A stretch of DNA of 64,000 nt from Thiodiazotropha sp040506195 (GTDB taxonomy: Bacteria; Pseudomonadota; Gammaproteobacteria; Chromatiales; Chromatiaceae), in the NCBI GenBank assembly GCA_040506195.1, contig JBEVXH010000005.1, positions 62,001-126,000 on the forward strand. Direction: 5' to 3'. Below, piece after piece: positions 25,284 through 35,224 of this stretch (positions are counted from its first letter, which is position 1; the number at the start of each line of letters is the position of its first letter). Below the pieces are notes generated by a model that saw only the letters and a list, made by a program, of their open reading frames with translations, ran no database searches and was not told the origin of the DNA. The translations under genes and the position numbers were made by a program.

Positions 25284-28200
25284 ATGCGTCTGGAGAAAAT
25301 CAAGCTCGCCGGATTTAAATCATTCGTCGATCCAACCACAGTGCCGATCCCGAGCAATCTGGTCGGTATCGTTGGGCCAAATGGATGTGGAAAATCCAAT
25401 GTCATCGATGCCGTGCGCTGGGTCATGGGCGAAAGCTCGGCCAAGATGCTGCGTGGTGAATCGATGGCGGATGTCATCTTCAACGGTTCGAGTGTGCGCA
25501 AACCGGTAGGCGCCGCGACCATTGAACTGCTGTTCGACAATTCGGAAGGCAGAGCGGGCGGCCAGTATACCCAATACAACCAGATCTCGGTCAAGCGCCA
25601 GGTCTCCCGTGACGGCCAGTCCCTCTACTATCTCAACAGCGTACGCTGCCGGCGCAGGGATATCACCGATCTGTTCCTCGGTACCGGCCTCGGACCCCGC
25701 AGCTATTCCATCATCGAACAGGGCATGATTTCGCGCCTGATCGAGGCGCGGCCGGAGGATCTGCGCAGCTTCCTGGAGGAGGCGGCAGGCATCTCCAAAT
25801 ACAAGGAGCGCCGCCGTGAGACGGAGAACCGTATCCGCCATACCCGGGAGAACCTCGAACGCCTGACCGATCTGCGCGAAGAGGTGGCCAAACAGCTGCA
25901 GCATCTCAAACGTCAGGCCGCCACCGCGGAAAAGTACCAGGAGCTGAAACAGCAGGAGCGTCAGGTCAAGGCGGAGTTGCTGGCCTTGCGTTGGCGCAGC
26001 CTGCATCAGGATCTTGAGCAGCGACAGCGACAGATTGCGGAGCTGCAGAATCGACTCGAGGAAGCCATCGCCGAGCAGCGCAAGCTGGAAGCGGCGATCG
26101 AATCGGACCGGGACAAACATACGGAAGTCAACGACCGGTTCAACCAGGTCCAGGGCAATTTCTACAGCCTGGGAGCGGAGATCAGCGGCTTGGAGCAGGC
26201 AATCCAGTTTGCCCGCGATTCGCAACGTCAGCAACAGCAGGATCTGGAGCAAGTGGAACAGGCCCTGCAAGAGTCGGAAGCCCATAAAGCGCAGGATGAA
26301 GAGCGCCTGTCGGAGCTCAACGCCAGTCTGCATCAGGAGCAGCCGAAGCTGGATCAGGCGCGAGGCGTGGAGGCCAGGCATTCCAAGGCCCTGCACGAGG
26401 CCGAACAGGCGATGCAGGCCTGGCAGCATGAGTGGGAACAGTTTAATCAAAAAGCGGCGGAACCGGCCCAGACCGCTCAGGTCGAACGCACCCGGATCAA
26501 CCATCTCGAACAGCAGGGGGGTAACCTGGAACAGCGGCTGCAGCGCCTGGACGAAGAGCTGGGACGCCTCGACGACAGTCAGCTGTTGAGTGAAATCACC
26601 GCGCTCGAATCCGATGAAAACCGGCAGAAAAGCGAGGCCGATACCCTGCACGAACAACTCGATCAGGCGGTGGAGCTGATCAACCAGCAGCGGGACAAAA
26701 ACAGTCAGACGGCCAATGATCTTGATCAGGCCCGCGCCGATTTTCAATCCAATAAAGGGCGATTGGCCTCATTGGAGGCGCTACAGCAAGCGGCCCTGGG
26801 TCAACAGGATGAAGGGGTGGAGTGGCTCGAGAAGCGTCAGCTCAGCGACGCCAAGCGCCTGGCCCAGGAGATCAAGGTGGAGCCCCGATGGCAGCAGGCG
26901 GTGGAACTGGTGTTGGGATTTCATCTGCAGGCCGTCTGCTTGGACGACATCTGCCGATTCAATGAGCAGCTGGCGCAACTGGAGAAGGGAGCGCTGGCCT
27001 TCTGGGATAGCCGCGTCCGGACCGGAGATGAAAATCCCGCCGGCGAGGACAGCCTGCTTTCCAAGGTTACATCGCCCTGGAATCTGCAATCGCTGCTCGG
27101 CGGGGTGAAGCTGGCAGACACGGTTCATGATGCCTTCGCAAGGCGACAAGGGCTGAAGGCGGGGGAGACACTGGTTACCCCGGATGGTTTCTGGCTAGGC
27201 CCGGACTGGTTGAGAGTCAGCCGTGAATCGGATGAGAACGCAGGCGTACTGGCCAGGGAAGAGGAACTTCGCAACCTGAAACAGACACTTGTGGAGCAGG
27301 AGCGCAACGTCTCCGAACTCGCTGCCGATCTTGAACAGGGCAGGGAGGCGCTGAGGCAATCGGAATACAGCCGTGAACAGGCCCAGGCCGGTTACAACCG
27401 GCTCAACCGGGCACTGTCCGAAATACGCGCCAGCCTGAGCGGTAAGCGCACCCGCGCCGACCATCTCCGGCAACGCCGCGAACAGCTGCAACACGAACAG
27501 CGGGAGATCGCCGACCAGATCAATAACGACAAGGAGTTGATGGAGGAGACCCGGTTGCGCCTGCATGAAGCACTGGAGGCGATCGAGAACCTGGGCAGTC
27601 GTCGTGAATCACTGGTGAAGCAGCGGGATGCGCTGCGCGAGCAGGTTGCCGAGGCGAGAGAGCATCTCAACCAACAACGCTCCTCGACCCATGAGGTGGC
27701 GTTGCGGGTGGAATCGATGCGTACCGCTCACACTTCGTTGACGCAAAACCTGGAGCGGGCGGGCAGCCAGTTGACTCAACTCACCCACCGGCGGGAGGAG
27801 TTGAAAGCCACTCTGGAAAACAGCGAAGCGCCACTGCAGCAGCAGCTGGCGATGTTGAATCAGAAGCTATCGGAACGGACAACCGTCGACAAGGCATTGA
27901 ACGAGGTCCGTCGCAGCCTTGAGGATGTGGATGGACACCTGCGTAAGAAGGAACAGGAGCGTCATGTCGCAGAGCAGCTGGTGCAGGAACGGCGCGACAA
28001 GCTCAACCAGGCCCGTCTGCAAAGCCAGGAGGTGAATGTACGCTGCATGACCTTGCAGGAACAGCTGCACGAGGGAGGGCTGGATGCCGAGGAGTTGTTC
28101 AAGACCATGGACGAGGATGCCGCGGAGGGTGCATGGCAGGATCAGGCGGAACGGTTGGCGAATCGCATCCAGCGCCTGGGACCCATCAACCTGGCGGCGA

Positions 28201-28790
28201 TCGATGAGTTTCAGGAGCAGTCGGAGCGACTGAACTATCTGGACGAACAGCACGAGGACATCTCCCGATCCCTGGAGACACTTGAAAACGCGATTCGCAA
28301 AATCGACCGGGAGACCCGGACCCGCTTCAAGGAGACCTTCGATCAGGTCAATTCAGGCATCAAAGAACTGTTTCCCCGCCTGTTCGGCGGTGGTCACGCC
28401 TATCTGGAGTTGACCGGAGAGGATCTGCTGGATACCGGCGTGACGGTGATGGCGCGTCCCCCGGGTAAGCGCAATACCAACATCCATCTCCTGTCGGGCG
28501 GGGAGAAGGCGTTGACCGCCGTGGCCATGGTGTTCGCGATCTTCCAGCTCAACCCGGCGCCGTTCTGCATGCTGGACGAGGTGGATGCGCCGCTGGACGA
28601 TGCCAACGTGGGGCGTTTCTGCGATATGGTGAGAGATATGTCAGATCAGGTACAATTCATTTTCATCACCCATAACAAGATCACCATGGAGATCGCCAAC
28701 CAGCTATCGGGGGTCACCATGCATGAGCCGGGCGTGTCGCGCCTGGTCACTGTCGACGTGGAGGAGGCGGCACAACTCGCCGCAATTTAA
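25284..28790 (+). CDS. smc: Chromosome segregation protein SMC
   Basis: The 1168-residue ATPase of the SMC-ScpAB condensin organises and separates chromosomes. The N-terminal head has Walker A VGPNGCGKSNVIDAV at residues about 30-44, coiled coils run from about 170-500 and 670-1000, and a hinge lies between (about 520-660). The C-terminal head has the ABC signature LLSGGEKAL and Walker B FCMLDEVDAPLDDANV. ScpA and ScpB are encoded at 43993 and 44813, so the full complex is in this window. It leads into zipA and ligA with almost no gap, a common gammaproteobacterial order. Confidence 0.97.
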   Translation: MRLEKIKLAGFKSFVDPTTVPIPSNLVGIVGPNGCGKSNVIDAVRWVMGESSAKMLRGESMADVIFNGSSVRKPVGAATIELLFDNSEGRAGGQYTQYNQISVKRQVSRDGQSLYYLNSVRCRRRDITDLFLGTGLGPRSYSIIEQGMISRLIEARPEDLRSFLEEAAGISKYKERRRETENRIRHTRENLERLTDLREEVAKQLQHLKRQAATAEKYQELKQQERQVKAELLALRWRSLHQDLEQRQRQIAELQNRLEEAIAEQRKLEAAIESDRDKHTEVNDRFNQVQGNFYSLGAEISGLEQAIQFARDSQRQQQQDLEQVEQALQESEAHKAQDEERLSELNASLHQEQPKLDQARGVEARHSKALHEAEQAMQAWQHEWEQFNQKAAEPAQTAQVERTRINHLEQQGGNLEQRLQRLDEELGRLDDSQLLSEITALESDENRQKSEADTLHEQLDQAVELINQQRDKNSQTANDLDQARADFQSNKGRLASLEALQQAALGQQDEGVEWLEKRQLSDAKRLAQEIKVEPRWQQAVELVLGFHLQAVCLDDICRFNEQLAQLEKGALAFWDSRVRTGDENPAGEDSLLSKVTSPWNLQSLLGGVKLADTVHDAFARRQGLKAGETLVTPDGFWLGPDWLRVSRESDENAGVLAREEELRNLKQTLVEQERNVSELAADLEQGREALRQSEYSREQAQAGYNRLNRALSEIRASLSGKRTRADHLRQRREQLQHEQREIADQINNDKELMEETRLRLHEALEAIENLGSRRESLVKQRDALREQVAEAREHLNQQRSSTHEVALRVESMRTAHTSLTQNLERAGSQLTQLTHRREELKATLENSEAPLQQQLAMLNQKLSERTTVDKALNEVRRSLEDVDGHLRKKEQERHVAEQLVQERRDKLNQARLQSQEVNVRCMTLQEQLHEGGLDAEELFKTMDEDAAEGAWQDQAERLANRIQRLGPINLAAIDEFQEQSERLNYLDEQHEDISRSLETLENAIRKIDRETRTRFKETFDQVNSGIKELFPRLFGGGHAYLELTGEDLLDTGVTVMARPPGKRNTNIHLLSGGEKALTAVAMVFAIFQLNPAPFCMLDEVDAPLDDANVGRFCDMVRDMSDQVQFIFITHNKITMEIANQLSGVTMHEPGVSRLVTVDVEEAAQLAAI

Positions 28791-28792
28791 TC

Positions 28793-29644
28793 ATGGATGC
28801 CATGACATTGCGCATCGTTCTGTTGGTACTCGGCTGTGTCTTCCTGGCCGGCATCTACCTGTATGAGACCAACCGCCGCAAACGGGATTCGGCCCAGGCT
28901 CGCAGCCGCAGGGTTGAGATGTTGAATTCGGCTCATGAGGCAGCGCCGGCGGAGCTGGCTGCTGAACAGGTTGAACATCCCGATGAAAAGGCGGCAATTG
29001 CATCCCCGGAGGGTGATGATACCTGGATCGACTGGGATGAAGAGGATACCGAACTGCTGAACCAGAAGGTCGATGAGATCGGAACCATGCAGGCGGAGGA
29101 GGATGACGGTCCCGAGCTTGAGCTGGCCGCCGACAGCGAATCCGCATCCTCGGATCCGGAGCAGCAGGAGCTGTTCGGTTTCAGCGCTCAGGAGGAGTCG
29201 CCGGTCGACGTGCCGGTGCTGATCATTCAGATCAATCTGCGCACCCGTTCCAAGCCTTTTACCGGTCCGGCCATTCAGAAGGCGATGCAGGATACCGGCC
29301 TTGTCATGGGCGAACTGTCGATCTATCAACGCATCGCCAACGACGGCAGTAATAAACCGCAGTTTAACCTGGCCAGCATGGTGGAGCCCGGTGTGTTTCC
29401 CAAACAGGATGTGGAGGCGTTTTCCACACCCGGCTTGACCCTCTTCACCCAGCTGCCGGGGCCGGGTGACAGCATGGCGATCTTTGCGGATATGCTTTTC
29501 ACCGCGGAACGCCTGGCCGCCATCCTGGATGGGGAACTGCAGGACGAGACCCATAGCGCTCTGACCAAACAGACCATCGAGCATATGCGCGGTGAGATCA
29601 TGGAGCACCGGCGTCAGGTCCAATTGGCCCGGAGCAAGGGTTGA
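28793..29644 (+). CDS. zipA: Cell division protein ZipA
   Basis: ZipA tethers FtsZ to the inner membrane. The 283-residue protein has one N-terminal transmembrane helix (about 5-23), a basic patch RRKR, a long acidic and Ala/Glu-rich linker (about 50-135), and a C-terminal FtsZ-binding domain from about 140. Landmarks there are LIIQINLRTRSKPFTGPAI, SMVEPGVFP and FSTPGLTLFTQLPGPGD. It starts 2 bp after smc and its stop overlaps the ligA start by 4 bp. Confidence 0.94.
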   Translation: MDAMTLRIVLLVLGCVFLAGIYLYETNRRKRDSAQARSRRVEMLNSAHEAAPAELAAEQVEHPDEKAAIASPEGDDTWIDWDEEDTELLNQKVDEIGTMQAEEDDGPELELAADSESASSDPEQQELFGFSAQEESPVDVPVLIIQINLRTRSKPFTGPAIQKAMQDTGLVMGELSIYQRIANDGSNKPQFNLASMVEPGVFPKQDVEAFSTPGLTLFTQLPGPGDSMAIFADMLFTAERLAAILDGELQDETHSALTKQTIEHMRGEIMEHRRQVQLARSKG

Positions 29645-31668
29645 ACAAAAGGCGCGATGCGGCGCAGCGCATCGAGGCCCTGCGCGGCGAAATCAACTAC
29701 CACAACCGGCAATACTACGTCTTCGACGCGCCCGAGATACCGGATGTCGCCTACGACCGCCTGCTGCGCGAGCTGCAGCGACTGGAGTCTGAATACCCGC
29801 AATTGGTCACCCCCGACTCGCCCACCCAACGGGTGGGGGACAAACCCCTGGAAGGTTTCGAGGAGGTGGTCCATCGCCTGCCCATGCTCTCCCTCGACAA
29901 CGCCTTTGGCGAAGAGGAGATGGGAGAGTTCGAGCGGCGTATCCGCGACCGGCTGAAACTGGAGGGCGACCAGGCCATCCGCTACCTGGCCGAACCGAAA
30001 CTCGACGGCCTGGCGGTCAGCCTGCGCTATGAAAAGGGCAGCCTGGTGCAGGGCGCCACCCGGGGAGATGGCAGCCGGGGCGAGGATGTCACCGGCAATG
30101 TCCGCACCATCAAGGCGATTCCCCTGTCACTGCAAGGCGATGACTGGCCCGAGATCCTCGAAGTAAGAGGTGAGATCTTTATGCCCCATGAGGGGTTCGA
30201 GGCATTGAACCGGCGTTCCCGGGAGCAGGGTGAAAAGGGTTTCGTCAATCCCCGCAATGCCGCCGCCGGTTCGCTGCGCCAGCTCGATCCAAGACTGACC
30301 GCCCAGCGCCCCCTCTCATTCTATGCCTATGGTCTTGGCGAAGTCGTCCCGGCGCCCATCGCCGATCGGCAAAGCGAAAGTATCCGCCGACTACGCCAAT
30401 GGGGCCTGCCCATATCGCCACTGCACGAGGTGGTCACCGGGGTGGCCGGATGTATCGACTATTTTCAGCGCATCGAAAAGCAGCGGGATGGCCTGCCCTA
30501 TGATATCGATGGGGTGGTATTTAAAGTGGATGACCTCGAGCTGCAGCTGCAGCTAGGTTTCGTTTCCCGGGCTCCTCGTTGGGCGATCGCCTATAAATTC
30601 CCCGCTCAGGAGGAGATGACCCGGGTCGAGACGATCGAGTTTCAGGTCGGCCGAACCGGGGCGATAACACCAGTGGCCCGCTTGACCCCGGTGTTTGTCG
30701 GCGGGGTCACGGTGAGCAATGCCACGCTGCACAATATGGATGAAGTGCTGCGCAAGGATGTGCGGCCCGGCGATACGGTGATCGTCAGGCGGGCGGGGGA
30801 TGTGATCCCGGAGGTGGTCAGCGTGGTCATGGAGCAGCGCCGGCCTGACGCCCGGCCCGTCGATCTGCCGACGGCCTGCCCGGTGTGCGATTCGGACATC
30901 ATCAAGCCGGAAGGGGAGGCGGTGGCCCGCTGCAGCGGCGGTCTCTACTGTCCGGCGCAACGCAAGGAGGCGCTGAAACATTTCGCCTCGCGCAAGGCGA
31001 TGGATATCGAGGGATTGGGCGACAAGCTGGTGGATCAACTGGTGCAGCAGGAACTGGTCGATACCCCCGCAGACCTGTATCGCCTGACCCTGGAGCAGTT
31101 GAGCGCCCTGGAACGCATGGCCGAGAAGTCGGCTAAGAACCTGTTGGAGGCCCTGGAGAAGAGCAAGTCAACCACCCTTGACCGTTTTCTCTATGCACTG
31201 GGTATCAGAGAGGTTGGGGAAGCGACCGCCCAGTCTCTGGCAAATCAATTCGCCACCCTGGAGGCCCTGGAGCAGGCAGATGAAAATGCACTGCAAGAGA
31301 CCCCGGATGTGGGGCCTATAGTCGCGGCACATACTCATTCATTCTTTCGACAGGCACACAACAGGGAGGTCATCGAGCAATTGATAGAGGCGGGTATTCA
31401 TTGGCCGGCGGTGGAAATGCAACCTGTTGAGCAGCAGCCATTGTCGGGTAAGACAGTGGTCATCACAGGCACCCTGAGCAAACCGCGGGATGAGGTCAAG
31501 CAGATGCTGCAGAGCCTCGGCGCCAAGGTGACCGGCAGTGTTTCGAAAAAGACCGATTACCTGTTGGCGGGGGAGGAGGCAGGGTCGAAACTGGACAAAG
31601 CAGAGAAACTGGGCGTCGCTATCCTCGACGAGGCGGCACTGCGGGATCTGGTGGCGCAAAGCCGATAA
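29641..31668 (+). CDS. ligA: NAD-dependent DNA ligase LigA
   Basis: LigA seals nicks during replication and repair using NAD. The adenylation Lys120 is in EPKLDGLAVSL. The order is Ia domain (YHNRQYYV near 20), adenylation and OB domains, four-Cys zinc site (CPVCDSD and CSGGLYCPAQ near 410-435), HhH region, and a C-terminal BRCT domain (KTVVITGTLSKPRDEVKQML onward). Length 675 is normal. The start is TTG 29641 within TTGA, overlapping the zipA stop; no ATG is available before the conserved N-terminus. Confidence 0.96.
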   Translation: MNKRRDAAQRIEALRGEINYHNRQYYVFDAPEIPDVAYDRLLRELQRLESEYPQLVTPDSPTQRVGDKPLEGFEEVVHRLPMLSLDNAFGEEEMGEFERRIRDRLKLEGDQAIRYLAEPKLDGLAVSLRYEKGSLVQGATRGDGSRGEDVTGNVRTIKAIPLSLQGDDWPEILEVRGEIFMPHEGFEALNRRSREQGEKGFVNPRNAAAGSLRQLDPRLTAQRPLSFYAYGLGEVVPAPIADRQSESIRRLRQWGLPISPLHEVVTGVAGCIDYFQRIEKQRDGLPYDIDGVVFKVDDLELQLQLGFVSRAPRWAIAYKFPAQEEMTRVETIEFQVGRTGAITPVARLTPVFVGGVTVSNATLHNMDEVLRKDVRPGDTVIVRRAGDVIPEVVSVVMEQRRPDARPVDLPTACPVCDSDIIKPEGEAVARCSGGLYCPAQRKEALKHFASRKAMDIEGLGDKLVDQLVQQELVDTPADLYRLTLEQLSALERMAEKSAKNLLEALEKSKSTTLDRFLYALGIREVGEATAQSLANQFATLEALEQADENALQETPDVGPIVAAHTHSFFRQAHNREVIEQLIEAGIHWPAVEMQPVEQQPLSGKTVVITGTLSKPRDEVKQMLQSLGAKVTGSVSKKTDYLLAGEEAGSKLDKAEKLGVAILDEAALRDLVAQSR

Positions 31669-31746
31669 CGCCTCCGGGCTTGCGTTTATTCACTTCCCCA
31701 TTCGTGATAGTTTCTATCCATAGCGTTACAGGATTGCAGGCATAAC

Positions 31747-32040
31747 ATGAGCGACGAAACCGCAAAAGAACGGGAAATCATGATGGTGATGCGCAAGCTG
31801 CTGACCACCATTGTGCGCGAGGTGACCCCTGAGCACAAAAGTCTCAAGCACCCCCTTTCGGATCGGACCATCCAGGATATCCGGGCCTGTCTCGGCCTGA
31901 TCACCGCCCGCGAAAAGGAACTGGCCGATGCCGATGGACGAACCGCTCAGGAGCGGCCCTACTACGTCGATGAGCCGCCCGCGACCAAGGTCGTGCCGAT
32001 CAGCAATATCGGCAAGGCCAAAAAGAATGACGATGAGTGA
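31747..32040 (+). CDS. Small conserved-looking hypothetical protein
   Basis: A 97-residue acidic and basic protein, not recognised. It has a predicted helical N-terminal half (REIMMVMRKLLTTIVREVTPEHKSLKHPLSDRT split by a Pro-rich turn) and a low-complexity tail ending KAKKNDDE. ATG 31747 follows a weak AGG. It trails ligA by 78 bp on the same strand. No transmembrane or signal segment is present, so it is probably cytosolic. Confidence 0.6.
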   Translation: MSDETAKEREIMMVMRKLLTTIVREVTPEHKSLKHPLSDRTIQDIRACLGLITAREKELADADGRTAQERPYYVDEPPATKVVPISNIGKAKKNDDE

Positions 32041-32120
32041 GCGTAATCTTTCTGGTTACCCACCATTCTTGTCTATCCGCTATCATCCTCTCTCTTCCTC
32101 ATGGTGGATGATATGAAAGC

Positions 32121-32140
32121 AAGCCGCAAATGAACGAATT
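32121..32140. repeat. Degraded copy of the CGC-AAT-GAACG repeat
   Basis: CCGCAAATGAACG at 32124-32136 matches the start of the repeat arm at 7343, then diverges. It lies in the gap 32041-32214, where nothing else was recognised, and marks the left edge of the accessory stretch. Confidence 0.35.
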
Positions 32141-32214
32141 TTTTGCGTTTTAACTGCCTGTGTGGAGTGGTAGGTAAGGGCCTGTAAGACACCGCAGTTG
32201 GTTGTGCATCATCT

Positions 32215-32787
32215 TTATGGTGCGATCATGCCGACGAGTGTCAGCCAAATCAGCCCGAGGAGCACCCCTCCCAACAAAAGTGCAAGATGGTGCGAGCGCC
32301 TGGCTTTTGAGGCCCCTTTTACGAGTACCGTATCACTGTGATTTTCCGGGTTGATAAAGACGGGAATGTCGTCTTCCGGTTTTAGAGTGAGCCACCATCG
32401 AACCGTATCCGGGGTTGGATCGCCCCAACCATTCACCTCCGGTACCCAGACATTCTCTTTTTCGTTAGAAACGGTGTTGCCGGAGTAGTTTTTTCCACCG
32501 ACCACATATTCATAATCGATCACTGGGTAGAAATACTTCAGCTTCGAGTCTTGACCGATGGCAACAATTTCCGACGCTTCCCCGATATCGACTATTTTCG
32601 CCTTGTCCTCTATCCAGTCGCTATGTTGTTTGTATTTGAGGAGCGACCCACCGCCAATCAGAATCAACGTAACGGAGATTACCAGCAACAGGTGGTGAGC
32701 CTGTAGAGGCACGAACAGGAAGACCAGATAGGCTACAGACAGCAGTGCAATCAATTTGACGGCAAGGAGGAGGGTTTTACTATCCAT
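32215..32787 (-). CDS. DUF3592 membrane protein
   Basis: A 190-residue protein with two N-terminal hydrophobic helices (about 8-50), a soluble beta-rich middle (KAKIVDIGEASEIV, FYPVIDYEYVVGGKNYSGNT) and a C-terminal helix (about 165-187). That pattern matches DUF3592, in which YxPxxxYxYxVxGxxYxG is characteristic. Function is unknown; members are common in accessory regions. It is the left-most leftward gene of the accessory block, 99 bp downstream of the Ddl-like gene. Confidence 0.7.
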   Translation of the reverse strand: MDSKTLLLAVKLIALLSVAYLVFLFVPLQAHHLLLVISVTLILIGGGSLLKYKQHSDWIEDKAKIVDIGEASEIVAIGQDSKLKYFYPVIDYEYVVGGKNYSGNTVSNEKENVWVPEVNGWGDPTPDTVRWWLTLKPEDDIPVFINPENHSDTVLVKGASKARRSHHLALLLGGVLLGLIWLTLVGMIAP

Positions 32788-32886
32788 TCGTTAAAACCAT
32801 TTACTCGCAATTCCGTATATCCGGTTTGTGATATCGGCGCCGTTATTTATGCGTAGAGTACATATCTTACGGCCTTCATATATACA

Positions 32887-33912
32887 TTAGCGGTCTTTTT
32901 TTCCACTCCAGCTACGTTTAATTCCAAGCAGACAAATACGCTCGCACAACTCTGAGAATTCGATTCCGGCTGTTTTCGCTGACTGGGGCAATAAGCTAGT
33001 TGGAGTGAGACCAGGGACACTATTGGCCTCCAGACACCAGAGATATCCATCTCCATCCATGCGGAAATCCACTCGTGAGTAACCACCGAGCTTGAGAATC
33101 CTATGGACTTGAACACCAAGCTCCTTTATTTCCTGCGTTTTGGCAGCTGGTATATCGGCTGGGAATATCTCCTGGGCTCCACCACACTGATACTTGCTTT
33201 CATAGTCAAAGATATCTGATGGTGCCACGATCTCGCCAACAGAGAGTGCATGCCCATCCAGGATCCCAACAGTGAACTCTCGTCCGTCTATATACATCTC
33301 CAGCATGATCTCATCGTCGAATTGAGCAGCCTTATCAATTGCCGAAGGTAACGCCACTGGGTCATGAACGAGTGTTAGCCCGATTGTTGACCCTTGGGCG
33401 TTTGGCTTTACTACAACTGGAAAACCGAGTTTATTCTCAGTACTTTTTTTAACTCCTGGTATACACATTTGCCAAGCGGGTGTCGGCACGCCAGCAGCGA
33501 CCATGAGGCGCTTTGATACATCTTTGTCCATCGCAATGGCGCTACCTACGTGACCAGATCCAGTAAATGGGATATTCGACTCCTCTAGCAATGCCTGGAA
33601 TGTGCCATCCTCTCCCGATCCTCCGTGAAGGGTAATAAATACGACATCGACATTGTTGAGTTCGACTGCATTCACCATTGCTATAGGAGATTGACCATGT
33701 GCTTGAACGAGCGCCTGCGATTCAGGGGGCTTTTTCATTACTTCGAAACCCGCAAGTGAGCGCTCGTCTTCGGAGGTAAGCACTCCTTTGGCTGTATCTA
33801 CAGCAATCACAGCATGGCCTGCCGCCTTTAAGCCAGTCATAACTTCCATGCCACTGGCGATGGAAACATCACGCTCTTCGCTGGAACCACCGAAAATAAC
33901 TGCAACTTTCAT
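32887..33912 (-). CDS. D-alanine--D-alanine ligase-like ATP-grasp enzyme
   Basis: A 341-residue ATP-grasp protein. It has VAVIFGGSSEERDVSIASG at the N-terminus, HGGSGEDGTFQALLE (the HG-GEDG substrate loop) near 95, PVVVKPNAQGSTIGL near 155, and CLEANSVPGLTPTSLLPQ near the end, which carries the last metal ligands. ATG 33912 is chosen because the upstream in-frame extension adds 18 residues of unlikely sequence. It lies outside any mur/fts cluster and is flanked by accessory genes, so it may be a second copy or make an unusual dipeptide. The ribosome site is weak. Confidence 0.82.
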   Translation of the reverse strand: MKVAVIFGGSSEERDVSIASGMEVMTGLKAAGHAVIAVDTAKGVLTSEDERSLAGFEVMKKPPESQALVQAHGQSPIAMVNAVELNNVDVVFITLHGGSGEDGTFQALLEESNIPFTGSGHVGSAIAMDKDVSKRLMVAAGVPTPAWQMCIPGVKKSTENKLGFPVVVKPNAQGSTIGLTLVHDPVALPSAIDKAAQFDDEIMLEMYIDGREFTVGILDGHALSVGEIVAPSDIFDYESKYQCGGAQEIFPADIPAAKTQEIKELGVQVHRILKLGGYSRVDFRMDGDGYLWCLEANSVPGLTPTSLLPQSAKTAGIEFSELCERICLLGIKRSWSGKKDR

Positions 33913-33939
33913 AATTTGGTAACAGGGGTGCTGTAGGGG

Positions 33940-33960
33940 CTGGGGGTAGAAACCCCCTAG
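33940..33960 (-). other. GC-rich hairpin between propeller and Ddl-like genes
   Basis: CTGGGGG and CCCCC(T)AG, with the sequence between as loop, form a strong stem with one bulged base, just 27 bp before the Ddl-like start. No T-run follows on the minus strand. It could be an RNA processing or attenuation element for the downstream gene. Confidence 0.35.
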
Positions 33961-33967
33961 TTTCACT

Positions 33968-35050
33968 TTAATTCGCTATATATTTTTCAGAGCAGTTCTC
34001 GGTACCCGCGTTGCACACCTGGTAACTCTGAGAGTACTTTTTGTTGTAATAGTAGGTGGCACTGTTTATACCTGAAACCGTGTCGATCAGCTCGTCATTT
34101 CGATACACATCAACTGCAATTGCCTCGGTGGTCCAGGTAAGGGTAGTACGAATCCAACGCCCTTTTCGATAATGACTGCCGCTTAGTTCCGGTGGCGCGA
34201 TTGTTGGTACGAAGGCAACAAAAATATTACCGCCATCGCCTGCGATCGGCGTGAAGTTCGACAAACTCTCATCGGTCGTGAATGCAGTAGAATATGAGGC
34301 GCCAAGAATAATGTTCCCGTTAACATCCAAATCGATATCGCTTAAATAGGAAACGATCTGCAATGTATTGAGCAATTCGCCGGATGCGTTGTAGTGCGCC
34401 ACGTATCCATTGAGACTGACCATGAAAATATCGCCATTAGCATTAACACTAATGCCGCGGGAAGAAGACGTGTGGCCGAGGTTTACACTACGTAGAAAAG
34501 AGAAGTCCACGGGATCGTAGACATCGAGATCGCCATAAGTGTTTTGCAAGGCATATAGCAATCCATCATGTCCGAGAACGACGTCAATATAAGAGGTAGT
34601 CTCGGCATAACGCTGGTATGAAAAATCATTTGGATTTACTCGAATCAAGCCCTCAGCTTCGCCGCCACTGTATGTAAAACCATCGGTCAAAATTAAATCG
34701 CCGTTATGCGTGGTAATCCCGCCGTAGGTCACATTATTCGGTGTATTCCAGCCAGGAATACTGGTGCTCTGCCAGGAGGTGCCATCGTAGATTGCAAGTT
34801 CCGGATAAAAGGTCCCATTAAAAACAGCGAGCCGACCGTCATCGAGTATCGTAATATCTCGTGCTACCTCGTTTTCTGGACTTGGTGGGATAGTCAGTTG
34901 ACTGACCAGATTGCCATCGAGGTCGTATTCATACAGAATATTTCCGTTCATTATTAAAATATTGCCTGGTTGAAATCCTGCGTCTGCCAACGATACGGTT
35001 GATACAGTCAAGGTCAGTAGGACAAGTATCCATTTCAAACGATGCTTCAT
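33968..35050 (-). CDS. Secreted beta-propeller-like protein
   Basis: A 360-residue protein with a clear signal peptide (residues about 1-23, LLTLTVSTVSLADA). The mature part consists of repeating units of about 40-50 residues with Asp/Asn-Gly turns: NILYEYDLDGNLV, ILDDGRLAVFNGTFYPELAIYDG, VLGHDGLLYALQNTYGDLDVYD, VNANGDIFMVSLNGYVAHYNASGELL. This fits a propeller of NHL or YVTN type up to about residue 260. A C-terminal Ig-like/fibronectin-like module with Cys residues follows (TLTWTTEAIAVDVYRNDELIDTV). ATG 35050 follows AAGGAG; the ATG at 35065 overlaps that site and is rejected. Confidence 0.7.
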   Translation of the reverse strand: MKHRLKWILVLLTLTVSTVSLADAGFQPGNILIMNGNILYEYDLDGNLVSQLTIPPSPENEVARDITILDDGRLAVFNGTFYPELAIYDGTSWQSTSIPGWNTPNNVTYGGITTHNGDLILTDGFTYSGGEAEGLIRVNPNDFSYQRYAETTSYIDVVLGHDGLLYALQNTYGDLDVYDPVDFSFLRSVNLGHTSSSRGISVNANGDIFMVSLNGYVAHYNASGELLNTLQIVSYLSDIDLDVNGNIILGASYSTAFTTDESLSNFTPIAGDGGNIFVAFVPTIAPPELSGSHYRKGRWIRTTLTWTTEAIAVDVYRNDELIDTVSGINSATYYYNKKYSQSYQVCNAGTENCSEKYIAN

Positions 35051-35224
35051 GTTTTTCTCCTTCATAAGGTGAGTCTTTGACTACAAGTAATTGTGATTAG
35101 TATTTTTCTAGCCACACTTAATTTTATGTTGATCTTACTGCCAAGACTAAAATAATTGGCCTGAATAATCTGTAAATCCAAAAAGCAATGGTGTGTTTTA
35201 AATTATTGTAAATAGTGGGTTCAT

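Noticed and set aside
25320..26747. 475-codon minus-strand frame opposite smc
   Set aside because: It mirrors the coiled-coil codon pattern of SMC and gives a Leu/Phe-rich, motif-less protein.
33940..33960. Hairpin between the propeller and Ddl-like genes as a rho-independent terminator
   Set aside because: No T-run follows on the coding strand; kept only as a hairpin.
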